Below are positions 1-15,000 of a DNA stretch of 64,000 nucleotides, one piece after another (within the stretch, counting starts at the first letter, position 1; every line of letters starts with the position of its first letter). The stretch lies in NCBI RefSeq assembly GCF_001625305.1, contig NW_017802380.1:1743740-1807739 (forward strand), written 5' to 3'. The stretch comes from Branchiostoma belcheri (Eukaryota > Chordata > Leptocardii > Amphioxiformes > Branchiostomatidae). Below the pieces are notes generated by a model. That model was not told the origin of the DNA and searched no databases. It saw nothing but the letters and a program-made list of their open reading frames with translations. Position numbers and translations under genes: made by a program.

Positions 1-3000
1 TGACAATGTCTGATACCCTCAGAAACTGGCTAAGACAGCTGGGACAATAACATGGCCAATGTTTTATCATTCGCTGGTTTACAAGTCAACGCTGGGAGCT
101 GAACAAATACAATATCTGTTCCTGTCAAGTATTCCAGCATACTTTTAAGTGGTTCGGGTCTTTAAAAAATACACACGACATACGTTACATGCTTCATGAA
201 AGAAACCTTTGCTTATCTATTTTTGTTTCCTCAAACAATGGTAAATAGCAATGCCAACAAACAAATTCATTATTATCGTCTTTAACTTTTTTTCTGATTG
301 TTCTCCCAGCACAGTGAAGTGAACACACACAGTCATTTATTTCCGCCCAACCTCAGTAATCCATAGACTTGCCCTCTAGGTTCATAATAGTGACTAACAT
401 GGGAGTCCAGTTTCCCAATTAAAGGACAGAAAGGCACCTCTGATAAAAAGTGCACCTCTATGGGGAATGGAGGCTATGATAGGAGTTTTGCCTATACTGT
501 GATGTAGACATTTTGATATGTTTTGGAGGCTATTGCGGGGATTTCTTCTTTACTTGAATACAGCCTCATACAGACTTTTCTAAGACTCACACACATATGT
601 GAACATTTTCATCAATGAAAAAGAAGCAGCAAGAGGGAAACACATGTCGATTCTGACTACATATGCTCTTCTTCCCAAAGCTCTACTACAAAATTCCTAT
701 TCCCTCCCCCAATAGCTCATCCCTGAAATACTCCGCATTCTTTCAAACACTCCTACACAAAAGTGTTATTTGGTGTTTTCTACCCATCTTTCATCAACTA
801 ACAGGTGTAGTACTCATTCTAACAGTTACGTTCTAACCCCTGGGCACTCTGGTGGTTATTTTGTACACAGGCATCTGTTGCAGCGTTTGTTTAGGGGGTA
901 GCTCATTTTACAATCAGGGGGAAGGATAGAGCAGATAGAAGCTTTTAGTTCCAGGAAGTCTTTTGGTTTTCATAACCTTCAAATTCACAGGCTACAATGA
1001 ACTCGGCTTGTATTGGAACTGTATGATGTACTTTAATCAGGAATTACACAACCTCCTGAATTCCTCCACATACCTCCCACTTACCTATCTGCACGGCTCA
1101 TGATTGGTCACCTTCGGGTGAGACTTTCCTACCAATCAACTGACAAAATCACCTTCCACCCACCATTTGTGCCTAAAGCTACTAGGACTAGTAGAAACAC
1201 AAACCCACAACTCAGCCATCCAAGATGGGAAATCTATTCAAACATTACTTAAAAAACAACCTTCACCTCCAAACTGTCTAGGAGGCTTGTTCAAGGTCAC
1301 AAGGAGACTATTGAATCAGCTGGTTCCCATTTTTTCTAGACTGGCAACCTGGACTGCCAAGAAATGTCGCATTCCTTTCACCCACATTTCTGCTCTTTTT
1401 TCTTCCCACGCAAAAAGACGAAAATGGATTTATAACTGAGTGTGTGAGCCTTAGTATGTCACTGTTTCCAGCTTTAATACAATGATATCTGACATTTGAT
1501 CACATAAGACATTAACATCTTTCTTTTTCTCCTTCTCTGACCCCCTACAATAAGTAGAAACTGGCTGCTTGAGGCCCACTAAAATTCAAATCTCTCTCTC
1601 TCTCCCTCTCCCCCTATCTCTCCCCCTCTCCCTNNNNNNNNNNNNNNNNNNNNTATATCAAAACTTCATTTTTTGAAAGGGGGGGGGGGGGGTTGCAAGT
1701 GGGTAGTCTACTCTCTCTCTAGTGCATTAAAAATTATCTAAAATTTTCTTTGCTGATATAAGGCATCATGATAATTCCAAAGGCATCAATTTTACATTCA
1801 ACTAAATTGACTTTGCCCTTCTTACAATTTCAGTTGGTTTTATCACATGATCTTGAACTCCAGCCTGACCTAAAACATCCCAAGTTGGTTGGAATCCCTG
1901 CCATCCTTGTTTGCCAAGTGAAGAGGATTCCCGCAGACACAGAACAGAACCCGGCGTGAAACCCTCCAACAGTTTATACACAACCTGCCGGCACAGTCCC
2001 ACCACAGGCTGATCAAACAGTAGCTCCCCAAAAGTGGGGACACAAGATTTATCACGCAGGGGCACTTTAAAACCATTAACACAAGCCCTTCTCTGCAGAT
2101 ACTGTAGACCTCGAAATGTTTGATGTGGTTTAATTTTTGCAATGACCTCTCCACCACAAATTCACAAATATATGAGGCTCATTGGACTACTGTTCTACCG
2201 AAATTGTTTCAATTGCAAATTTGAAATACGACAAAAATCTCATTTTCTATCCTACATTTACATAAAGCCACTGCAACAATAACTGAATTTACTGTAGCAC
2301 TAGCTGGTTGTGGTTAAGATGGTGTAGGGGGTCCTAACCCCCCTAACCTTTTTCCAAACAATCCCTACTTTAATGGTATTAAAAGGGCTAATCACATTTC
2401 AAGAAAGTCTTGACTAAAACTTAATGGCCGTTCCAGTCCAGCTCATTCTGATGACTTGTCAAGGTGGTTAAAAACTGTCTACTTACAACATTAGGACTCT
2501 GAGACTTAGCGGGCAGGTTTTGAACCACACGGTAATCCAAGTCTCTACTTGGACTAAGGGCAGGGCCAAGGTAAATTGCTTGTTACCGAAAAAACATCAC
2601 CCACGAACTTCCAAACTTTCAAAACATCCTGTGGTCCCCAAGTTCAGATTCTTCGCATTCCGCCAGGGCCTTTATTTAGACATGGCTAAACCTAAAGCTG
2701 TAACCTGCATACCTCCAGACATGTGTCCGCCCGATTTATTGGCAACGCAGGGGGAATCCTACGCCATTCTGGCCGCCATGTTACATCTGCGATAGGTTAC
2801 ATAATGTAGGGATTAACTCCTTGATGTATGGTAAGTAGCAGACTTTCAAACCTTGAAGGTTTTTGTTGGCCAATTACCCAGCCTGCCACTCATCAACTGA
2901 CCCAGCAAGACACCAGAACATTACCAACCACATACACCCTCACAGGGGGGAGGGGGGTCTGAGGGAGACTGTATTTACTATCAGTTAACACTGCATTTAC

Positions 3001-6000
3001 CCATAAACACTCCAGCTGTCACAGCTAGAGGGGAAGACACTACTGATATAGGTCACCAGACTATGCTATGTCATCGTCATCATCTGCAATTGTTCCCTAC
3101 GGACTACAGACCGCACAGAGAGAAGAGAGAGAGGCTCCAGCTAGAAGCATTTCTTCTACGGGGAAATAAATATTATGCATGTCCTGTCGAGGTTTTGGGA
3201 TACCTGCTGCATGATTGTTTAGTGGGTGGGACGTACGCCAGGCCTTGTTGAAGGGTATCATATTTAGGCTTTATCTCTGAGATTCTGGAACAAGCCGCAA
3301 TGGGACGGGATTAACCAAGTGTTGAGCCACACCAGTTAACTTGTTGATCGTCTGATTTAAAAAGAAACAACAAATTGAAGATCTTATACCTCTGTCAGTC
3401 TGTGAAATATTCAGAGCATTTAGGAATTTCTTTTATTCATTTTTACGAAATTTCTCGCCAATTGTACCTATGCATTTTGTCAATGCTCACAAAGTTTCCA
3501 GGAGTGAATACAGGGCCAAGTTTACTTCCCAGTGTTCTATTTTCATCTCTTTTACTTCAAAAAGTCCTAGAACTAAGGAAATAAATCTAAATGGCCCTAA
3601 TGTCTTTTTTTAGTTTTTAGGTAGTAATCAAATCTCACACATCATAATCAATTGAAATTGTGGCAGAATGTACAAGTATACCATTGAGCTTGGTTTAAAA
3701 TCAGGTGGGTGTGGTAAAATGCAGGTCCATGTAGGTTTCACCTTTGCCGAAATGCGCTAGACAAATTTGCCGAGGATAGCGTTTACACAATGCCTTCATT
3801 ATCCCTGGAACACAAACTGGGAAACCCTTTCACCTGCAGTCATGTACGAAGGCGTACTGACATGGGCAAACCTGGGAAAGAGTTGCCATCACAGCGAAAA
3901 GACTGATCCAGCGACACAATGACATGTACCACGCTAGCAAACTCTTTGCGTCGCCTTTCGCTCGAGAGTTTGCACGGCCTTACGGGTGGACGACCGACCT
4001 TGTAATGTTCAAGGTCACTAATATTTGCTGGCACACATTATTTAATCTACTGCAGAATTCTTTGACAAATGTATTTTTCCAGACTGGTTGCTTCAGAGAA
4101 ATTCTCTTTCAAGTATCTATTGTAATTTTCCCACTTCCCTCTCAGGATTGAGCAATGACTTCTAAACCCTGCCTGTATGTGAGCCACGCTCTGTAAATAT
4201 GGCCGCGTAGGTGTGGACTTCAGAAAGCAAACTTGGCCTGTACCAACGCTTGCCAAGCGGGGGTGTACGTTAAACATAACACAAGCAGAACGTTGCCTAA
4301 ACGTGACACTTAAAAGTGAGAGAAACCTTACTGTGAAAACCAACACCAAGGAACACAGAAGGACGAAACACGAAGGGATTACTGAAAGGCCACCATTGAT
4401 GAGATGGAACGTCACCTTCATGCTTTGACCTTTTGTCTGAGAGGTTTTTAGCACAGTTCTAAGCCGATCTCAGGGCTACGGTAGCACAATAGACAGGTAA
4501 GCCTGGCACAGGTATGGGGACAATATAACACCTAACGTGGGCCACATCTAACAGGTAGTCCTATTGTGTGGGCAGGCCTTTGATCATGCTGATTAGTGAC
4601 GAATCCTGAAAATATATCCTTTGTGAGGGAAGGAAAGTTACTAAGGAAATCAGGCCCTGAGGCATGCTCAGACAGACCACATCCTTTGTTGTTTTTACTT
4701 TCAGGAAAGGTCTATAGTCCTTTACTCCTCTCTTTCTATTTATCAAAACAGTGTATGTAAAAACATTGTAACCAAAAAGAAACACAGAAAATATTCACAA
4801 AAACACAGCTAAAAATTCACACCAAATATCCCAGTTTCGAGACAACAGGGTCAATTTCTAACTGATTAAGCAGTTGCCTTCTAATCTGACCATTTGGTAG
4901 AAAACAAATCTTTGAAAACTGGATTAACCCAGATTAACTTGCTAAGTATCCCCCCTGGGTCTGGCTCAGGATTTCACATGCCACTGCTCTGCTGACCAAA
5001 CAACTGACCTGTGGACTGATGCCACTGTCCAGGACTGGAAATACTAGTGGGTTCTGCATATTCACTTTTGTCAAATTGTGTATTCACAAATTGAAGATGT
5101 GCAACTAATTGCTGCCTGTAGATGCACCTAGATATTAAAGAGAGGCTGTAAGGTTTGTAATAGGTTTTTTTTTGGCATTCTACTATTAATCTATTTGACG
5201 CTGTCTACCTAAACCTTTAGGCTAGCTGCACAACTGCACCTATTTTCAAATGAATTTCAAGACCTACCGACTACAATTTTTCCCTTTTCATAATTGTCTA
5301 TTACGATTACAGAAGTACAAAGAATTCCTATATCGGTGTAAAGTCGTTGATAATGATATAGAGAACACCAAACATTGAAGACATTAAAGCTTAAGCTAGG
5401 AATTTTCTTGTATTTCTTTGTTTGTTTGTTTGTTTGTTTATTCCTTACCTTGTTCATGTAGTTGATGGTGACGGTGTGCCACTGCCCGTCGTTGACGCCC
5501 CCGGGAACGTGCGGCTGCACCACTGTGGTCTCCTGCCCCGTGGAGAACGAGAACTTGATCTGCCCGTCCGCGATCTCCAGCGCCAGGTAGTCGTGCTTCA
5601 CGTTGTAGCGACCGTTGTACAGCAGCAGGGCGTTACGATTCTGGGACGCGAAACTGTTCGGGACACACAGAGAGAAACTGGTATGAGATTTTTGCTCATT
5701 TGCTAGTATTTGATACCTCAGATTCTGCTTAAATATAGTACAAAACTAAAATATTTTTCACGTATTGTACATCTAAATATGCTTTTTCTTAAATTTCTAC
5801 CAGTTAGTAATAGGCAATTAAAGATAGAAAACTTCTTGGAAAGAGTTGGCAGAATTAGCAGCCAAAATTTAGTCTTTGACTACACTTTGGTATTAAGTCT
5901 TTTTATTCTGCAGCTACAATTTTTTTCACCTTTGGAAACATTATGTCATAGAAACTTACGTGAGAGACAGCTGCATGCGGAACCGCTGTTGCAGCGCGGG

Positions 6001-9000
6001 GAACGTCAGGAAGGACCTGGGTGGGAAACTCCGGGTGGAGACCTCACAGAAGTCCGTCACGTGGCTTCCCTGTATCCCACAGTTACACCTGAAGCCGCCC
6101 ACGAGCAGGTTGGTACACACGCCGCCGTTCTTACAGACGTAGTCCGTACAGCGCCCTTCCCTGGCGTTGATCTCACAGTTATCTCCTGTTGGGGGGAAAA
6201 AGAATATTAAAAATCGATCCTCAATTTGAATCAACAGAAAGCAAACATTTTATGTGTCAGTTTATTACACTGTAAATCTGGGAACATTAAATGATGAGAA
6301 AACCTCCTTTCCCCGCAAAAATAATCTTTACAAAGTAGTACAATATGTGATAAAATGGTCATCAGGCAACCAAGGAATTTTTGAATGGAACACAAAAATA
6401 GCGTTACAATTTCATTTAATTTTCAAAATTGGTAAAACAGGTCTCTTAATATTGTTTTTCATATTGGTGTGTGGAGAAACATTGTTATAATTTCAGATGG
6501 CCCAGTGTAGTATCCCATTTGTCCTAACTGATAGTCTGCATTGAATAAGCAAAAGATGACTTAATTAGACCTTCTAATCTCCTATTGGTTGAAAAGAAAA
6601 TCACATTACAGTAACTGGATGTTCCCTAATCAAATCAGTTGGCCGACTGTCTGGCTGATACAGGACCATTTTACATGCCTGTGCATTTCTAGCTCACATT
6701 CGTCTCCATTTCTCTGACAGGTCCATTCAGCGCTCGCTTCCTAAAGTCCGCCCATGAATTATTAACCATTTTTCTTCCGCTCAAGTGAACATGCGACGCA
6801 GAGCGCCGGCGTGATGGAGTGTTCTCTCGACACCTGACACAGTTCGGTATTGTCCGCAGTTCCGTGTAATAGCATTTAGAGCTATCACTATTTTATTGCT
6901 ACACAATTTATCAGTACAGTTTAGGCCTATTCTAAACATAATATTAGTTCAGTTCTCCTGCCATTAATTTTAAGCAGAACGGAAGAAATTACAGCAATAG
7001 AAATGTTAAAATTTCATACCGGACTTCTTGCAGGATATGGTATTCTTAATTTTATGCAAGATTCATTGTAAAGGTTTATGAATAATATATGAGGATCTGT
7101 AAAGATTTCAGAATTTCAAAGATGATGACAAAACCCTGACCAATGCAGTACTGTAAAATCTTAAATGTCTTCAGTGTTTTTTTGGGGGGAAAAGCACTCC
7201 ACTGCAAATTCATGACAACATGAATACAGTATGAACATGCCCATTGTACTATCTGTACTACAGAATTGTTCAAACTACCAACTTACAACACTACAAAATC
7301 AAATTGTACCGTAAAATTCAGTGAAAATAACTGAATTGACGGTACTGTACTGTGATTCATCCATTTCTCTCCACCCTCATGCATATACCCTGAGTCAAGG
7401 ATCCATTAGGAGAAATGGGATACTACAGTGGGCCATCTCAAATTATAATACTGTTTCTTCTCACACCAACATGAAGAACAAGATAAGTAACCTGTCAAAA
7501 CAATTTTAGAAATGGAATAAAACTATTTTTTGTTTCATACTTAATCTTATTTCTTGATACACTATTTTTACTCTAGATCTACTTTCAAATCCAACGTGGC
7601 TGTCACTTTACTCTGAAATGTTACACGGAACTAAAACTATTTTACCCAGAATTCAAATATTCCCAGAATGCACCCGACAAAACATTAAAATTCATTACAA
7701 ATTAGGACTGAGCCATGATGGTTTTCTTTTGGGGGGAAAAAGTCTGAAAATGACAAATATTTTCATGTGTCAATATATTCTGAGCAATACTTTTTTATAT
7801 TCAGCAAACATATTCTACAATTTTAATTATATTCTGTATTTCTGCAGTGAGAACAATTTTTTTTGTTTTTATTACGGTAACCCCCCCTTCCTTCCATAGT
7901 GGGCCACCCCTTGAAAAGACATGATGTCACTCAGGTATTCGCTGGCCACAGATTCAGCTGTCTATGTTTTGGCTTCTTCTTCAGATTACAGGATGGAACG
8001 GAAATGTAAGATAAGGAACCAAAATATTACTTTCTACAGCATTCCTTCGTAAGAAATCAAATGAAAGTGGGGTAAAACTGTGATAAGAGAAATATTTGCG
8101 AAATTTGCTTATACAGCGTGAGAAAGTGATCACGATCTTCACCTGTTCTGTCTTACAGGGAGGCGAGGAAGCCAGACAGGGCCCGGCCTGCGGACTATCT
8201 GATAAGGCGGTTATATCAATTATGTTGCCATGGCAACACAAGAGCCTCCAGACATGTTTACAAGAGTTATAACGCGGGGAAATGAAGGCCCCGCGGACGG
8301 ACAGTCGGCCAATTAGGTCGGGATAATTCAATCGCGTTGTACTAATAAATTTGATACCAGGAGGAGACCTATTGGAAAACAAACCTTGTGTCTTGCTATA
8401 ATTATAGACCAATATGTCCTGCACAAACACTAATAACTGTTTAACCTTTTAACACACTGAAGTGGCCTACCAATTCTCTTTTAGTTGTGGGTAAGGCAGC
8501 AGGGAGAAGGTTCCTTAGTATATTCCATAGCTGCGACTGACTTTCTAATTAAATGGTTTCAGTATAATGATTTAAATGTCTGTATCTTACCGTAAATTTT
8601 GACATTTTTGCGTTTCGTGAGTTTTTTACGTATGCAATTTTCATGGGTACTATTTTCCATCAAAACAATAAACTAGACACATCAAGGAACTCTGATTTTT
8701 CCTAGTGCCACAAAATTTACACACCGTGAACATTAACAAATATACAGTAGTAGTATGTGGGAAATGTACAGGTGTTCTTCATTGACATTAAAGTCAGTTC
8801 AGATCCAGACAGACCACTAAAGTTTATAAACAGTCCACATGCTAATTACCAGCCTGGAGCTACACAGTATCCGGGAAGGGAGGGGGGGTTGACAATATGA
8901 GATTTGTAATTAAGATCTGGACTTGACATTGGGTTACAACAGTGTCAAGGTGCTAGTAAAAGCGTTGATCTATGATACCCTTTTAACAACTATGCTCTTA

Positions 9001-12000
9001 AAACATTACAGCTAAAGGTTGTTAGCCAAGACATCTGTTTCCAATGTTTAGCTTCCTTGTAAAACGTTAAGGCAAGCTTATTATAACTTTCCTTTTTTTA
9101 CAATGCCAAATGTAAAATTCTTTACAAGTTAGGAGAAAAGTTGGTCGGGCTCAGGAGGCTATTAGACCAAGGTTGACTACAACGTGATGACAGTTTAGGT
9201 TGTAGCCCCCTGGTGGCGTCTGATTGGTTACAGGTTTTTGAATGTAATAACGTACTGAAGTCTGACTGGTTACAGGTTTTTAATGCAATCAAGGCACTTT
9301 TCTTGGTAGGCAGAAATTAGCTGTCCATAAACCTGGCACATTCCTTTGCTGCAATTCAGGACGAGCCAATTTTAGCTGTTGCTTCTTAGATTTTTTTAAG
9401 AAGTGATTTTGAACTGGAATATCAGCTTGAAAACAGAATCTGTGGTGAAAGTTAGTACCTCAAGTTTCAGATTATGTTGTACTTCAGGCATAGTCAAGTT
9501 TGCTTCGTAGTCCTTTGTTTTTAAGACGTCCTTTAACTTTAAAGTTTTGATATACTGTACTGTACATACCTCTGGGAGTGGAAGTATTTGTACATGATAC
9601 TTGAATGCATTAGAGTAGCAGTCAGGGGGTATGCAACCACAGATTGACCCTAAGGTCAAGCTGGAAGTATAAAATGGTCTTCCCGAAATCTAAGAGGAAG
9701 GGAGTTTGTAGGGGGTACAGTATACCCACTTAGGGTCACAGGCAATTTTGTTTCTATCCTACTCGGGCAATTGAAAGTATGTCAAGACCATCTATTAAGT
9801 TGTGCAAAGAACTTTCCCAAACCTCATTAGAAGGAGATAAGGAAATGAATTGTGTTTAACAAAGACAGTAATTTAGACATCCTAGAGTTACTAGAGACTT
9901 GCCTTCAGCAGAAAGTAAGCTTTACTAATCCAGAACTAATCGAAGGTCGTGTAGAAATACAAGAGGAGATCACAGATCTAGAAGGAATCTCTGTAGAAAT
10001 ACCTGTTCTAACCTAGCTATGACCCCGTGTCATCAGTGTCACTGGGCGTGTAACACTACAACACACAGCTTAGTACTACATGAACAGTATAGCATGTACC
10101 ATCTAGCTCTGGGTACATATATTTTCATGCTCTATTTGGTCTGGACTGGTTTTAACTAATGCAAGTTGTAACTACTCAACATGTTTTGTGGTCTTGATTT
10201 GTACAGTTTTAAAACATGCGTGGTTACAAATACAAGCATGTAAACACATGATATCAGGTTTACACTGGCTAAAATTATCTATTTACTTGTTATCCTATTA
10301 ACGGGGTAGTCATCTAAATGCCACAAACAAAGTGCCAAGGTCACATTTTTGGACTAATGCACTGGACCCTAAATTAAGTCCATATAGTTGTGAAATGTAC
10401 ATGCATAACGGACCTTGACCGGAGGTAGCTGCCAATCAAATATATTTCAAGACTTTCCATTTATAAAGGGGTGTGAATTGGAATTTGTACTCGTTGCCAA
10501 GGATGAAATTTTGGGTGATGAGTAAGAAAATTCGACCATGCCAACTGTCTTACTTGGTTCTAAATTAAAGAAAAACAATTGACAAGCAGTCATATGATAG
10601 GAAATTTTGGTATTAGAGCATGTAGCATAACTTGACATGTAGTAATTAGAACTAGGAAGCCAAAATTCTGTCAAACAATACAAAAATAGGACCCAAGCTG
10701 TCTGCTCTGGGCTGGAGTAAACCGAATGTTTCTTTTGATAAGATAGCATGAAGAGTAAAGACACTCTTTTTACGCAACCAAGTCAAGAAGATTTGGTTGT
10801 GTAAAGAAAGTCTGTTTACTCAGTGTCTTACCAACCTGATGAAACTATTCACGGAAGATAGCATGAAATAGGAAAACTCACCTGCATAATCTTCATTACA
10901 CACACAAGTGTAGCCTCCTTCCTTCCTCATGCAGTTCCCGTTGCCGCCGCAAGGGGAGGAGTAGCAGAGGTTGATCTCTGTCTCACAGTACGACCCGGTG
11001 AACCCAAGCGGGCACTTGCAGCGCAGCCCGTTGATCGGATGAATGGCACGGAACAGAACCGTATCCGAGGTGACGAACGGGGCGGTACTGTCGAACTTGA
11101 GCACCGAGACGCAGCGCTCATAGTTGGGGCAGGGCTCGATGAGGCAGACGTTGTCGTCGAACGGGAGAACGGTGGCAGCGGTCAGCTGGTTCAGGAGCGT
11201 CCTGCGCAGGTAGACACGCTCGCGGAGGTACTGCGGGGTGTAGTACACGGTCCGGATCTGCGCCGGGTCCCGCGCCGAGAAGCTGACGTTCAGGATCTTG
11301 TGAGAGACGTCAACGTCGTCCCGCACGTTGAAGATGTGGATGTGGTCCTGCGGCGTCTGCAGGATGGCGGCCAGGCCCTCCACGAAGCGGTTGTAGCGCG
11401 GGGAGAGGAAGAGCTCCTGTGTCATGTTCCCCAGACGCACCGTGATGCTGTTGGACAACATCTCGTCCGTCACCACGGAGACCTTCAGCAGACACTGCGC
11501 CGTCACCTTGTTGATTCCGTCTGCAAAACGACAGGATATCTAAGTCAGATTGACTTCAAAATTGGAAAATTTGAATCATGACAGGGCTCTCCCCAAGCAA
11601 TGAAGCAACTGTGCCCCCCTGTCCACAAAATCTTAGCACCCTCTCAAAATGTCAAAATTAAGGATTTTTTTTAGTATCTTCATGAAAATTCGCTGTTTTT
11701 TTCCTCAACCGATTAGGGAGCACATCTCCCCTAAGAATTTCTGGGGAGACACCTGCATGTGGTCCAAAAGTTTGCAGGTGTCTCAGTTACAACATGGCAC
11801 ACTATATACCCAAAACAATGACAAACAAATTATACATGTACTCCTGTTTGAACCAAAAAACAACAAAGAACAAAATCCAGAACACAACACTGCATTATCA
11901 CCTTTTGTGTAACCATGACCATACTAGTAGCATGTATCTTACTGAACACCTGTGCCACACAATTGGAAGGTACAGAATATCGCACATGGCTAGACAACGC

Positions 12001-15000
12001 ACACCTGGTCAAGAAAGGCACACCTATGAAGGAAGCTCTAAGTACACAATAGAGTACTGATCAGTGATAGTACAGGTTTACTTTTGTAAGGACTTTGTAA
12101 GTCATGAGCTTAGCTATACAAAGAACCAAGGGTTGTCCACTTGTCAATATATAAGTAACAGGGACTACCATGTTTGTGACATATAGGCCAAACCAACCTA
12201 TTTTGTTGATCTTGTTTCCGTAAGATTTTTTTTTTCAAACGTAAGTTTGACTATGCTAACTTGAAAGGTAGGTCTACAATGTTAGCAATATGTGAGGTTT
12301 AAGATTACCATTGAAATTCGGCTTGATATTATGATCTTTACATGCTTCTCTTGATCGAAATACGATAGCATATCAAACCGCATAGTTCTATTCTCTGTGT
12401 AGTATTTTGTTACTTAATCCTCCTCCATGTATTTGTAATTGTAACCAAAGTCATCACACACATGAAAACACAGACAGTATTGTGGTAGTCTGTCCTTACA
12501 ATTTACTGTAAAACCTGTTTTCAAACTCATGCAAATGTACGTGAGGACACACGTGCAATGATAAAACCATTCCTCCTGGGTGCCATCTACACTAAAAACC
12601 GTATGCATAACTGGTCTGAAAACCTATTTCTATGCTAATGTTTAGAGTCCAGGGGGAGGGCAAAGTGACCAGACAGGGCTAGAGTCACTGGTCAAGCATG
12701 ACCAATGGCCCCAGGCAGGTGTTTGGGTCTAACTGATGTTTGGGGCTAACCCCTCCCCCTCAGGGCATTAACCGACCATCCCCAACTAGGGACAAACCAC
12801 TATATATTTGTTGTGGTTCAGTCCAACAATTGAGCACAGCTAGCTCCTGTACCTGTTACAATCGTAGTGCAAACTTTGACTTGACTTGGCTTGTACTACA
12901 GACAGGTTGAACAAACATCAATGATGAACTGTCCCTTTTAAATCCCTCCTCCTCCTGTATTTCTGTATTACTGAACTTTCCCCATCTCCGGAAGCTAAAC
13001 ATGGAACCTTCCTATCAATCATGACCTAACCTATAATTATTCAAAGCCTGCTAACCCTAAACAAATACAGCACATCTCTTTAAATAGTACAATTGTTCAC
13101 CATAAAAAAAACTTTTCTTGTAACCATTGCTAACATAAGGCAATGTAACTATATTTACAGAAGGCAAATAGCATATGTATTATACAAGATAATAAACCAC
13201 AATCAGAAAGGAAACAGTTATGACAGTTACGATTCAAATTTCTAATTGTCCCAACTGACAACTTAAAATTAAGGGTCAGTATGGTAATTTAACTGTCTAG
13301 TAAACACGGAATTAGCTGCACTTTAATTACCAGGTAGTTTGTAGTCCGTTGATGATAATTAGTGGTTTGATTTCAATTTTTTTTCTTTCCTCAGAAAACA
13401 AGGACATATTGCAGACAAAATAACAAATTAATCAGCAATTTTCAAATCTATATGAATGGAAAGGATAGTCAGAAGCTGGTTTATACAAGAACAGCTTAGA
13501 AAGCAGCTGTTGGCAGTTTCTTTGTCACCTTATCTGCGAAAAGTATTCCAAATGTTCCGAACACTCAGGCACTTTCGTAAATTCTGCAAGAGAAAACTCA
13601 TCTGGCTAACAAGCCGGGAACAACTGGCATTCGGCTAAAACTCTGCTCACAGCTGTAGTACTGTAGTAAGATCACTCACAGTGTATTCAAGGCAGTAGGG
13701 TTATGATGCCAGTTATAGAGGTAGCAAAGCTGTGATCACAGTTAACCCACTAACCAATAGAAATGACTAATTTCCGTCCACAACAAAAACTAATCATCTG
13801 TTCTATGGAGAGAAGACCAACACAACAGACCCTTTTTACTATCCTAAAGGCTAAACAGGCTAGTGTTAAATTGATTAATTCACAAAGGTTTTTGTTTTGG
13901 ACAAATTTCCTTTCTAATTCTCAACATCCTGTGAAAAAAGAGTTGGGCTAGGAAGAGATACAGTTGCACACTACAAGGAGGCCCACTCTAACATTACGTT
14001 ACAGTAATTCAATCCCCATGCTTTCAGTACAGAACAAAGGATGCAACATCTCCGAGGGACTTTGTTGGTGAGGTGACTCTTGGCCTGGGTACATGCGCGT
14101 GAATGGCCGCCAACCGTATCAGAGGACAGAGGTCAGTAGAGGTCGCCACCGGAAATGGCCGCAGTATATTAGATATACCAGATTTCTGTTGAATAGCGGG
14201 CTTGTTTTAAAGCGTTGGGAAAAGTGGTTATCTGTGCTATTGAGGCCTTCTCAAGAAAATGTTGAGCACCTGGATAAAATCTGAATTGTACACACCTCAG
14301 GAATTATCAATGATGCAGCATTGGTAGATTTCTTGAAATTTACGTTTTGATAAACAAAAATTACCATATACATGTTCAACTCTCCCATCAGTTTGTAAAT
14401 TATCATCTAGAATAAAAATCAGTCATAACAGGAAAGAACATACCAGTCACACAGAAACGCAATAAATATTTTTTTACTGTACAGTACTTCAAATTTGACC
14501 TTGTAATTTTTCCCCATTCATCCCAAAATAATATTTGAAAAGATGGCTGATGAAATTTTGTTATGACTGACTTCTACACCTGATACCATCCCTGTCCCAC
14601 GAGGCCTCATTATGAATACATTACCTGCGTGGCTGACTGCTCCATTGTTATCTTACACAACACAGAAATCCCAGCACACCTACACTGAGAGGATTCCAAC
14701 TTCACCCCTGAACTCAAGAAATTCCCTGTGGTTTCTTCTTAACATCAAGGCCACAACCTTATGCACAGTTGAACCATCAAATTCTGAAGTGATTTCAAAA
14801 CTATGTCTATATGAAACCTGCACTGAAAGGGATTCCACCTTAACTTCACCCCTGAACTCAGCAAATTCCCAATGGTTTCTTCTTAACATCAAGGCCACAA
14901 CCTTATGCACAGTTGAACCATCAAATTCCAACCTGATTTCAAAACTAGTATTTCTATATGAAACCTACACTGAAAGGGATTCCACCTTAAGTTCACCCCT

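Larger units (their letters stand above)
1..5448. other. CELSR intron (downstream of exon 4), no exon recognised
   Basis: AT-rich sequence read on both strands. Only short open frames without recognisable domains are present, such as those around 1800-2160 and 4050-4450 on the minus strand. It holds a (CT)n tract at 1591-1633 running into a 20-N gap, a poly-G run near 1680-1692 and one copy of a dispersed repeat at about 5029-5138. The intron extends beyond the left edge. Confidence 0.6.

Noticed and set aside
1802-2157. Two overlapping minus-strand open frames in the left CELSR intron
   Set aside because: No laminin-G or EGF pattern, no matching splice phase to exon 4, composition like the intron.
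11039-11581. 180-codon plus-strand open frame over CELSR exon 2
   Set aside because: Antisense shadow of a confidently identified exon.
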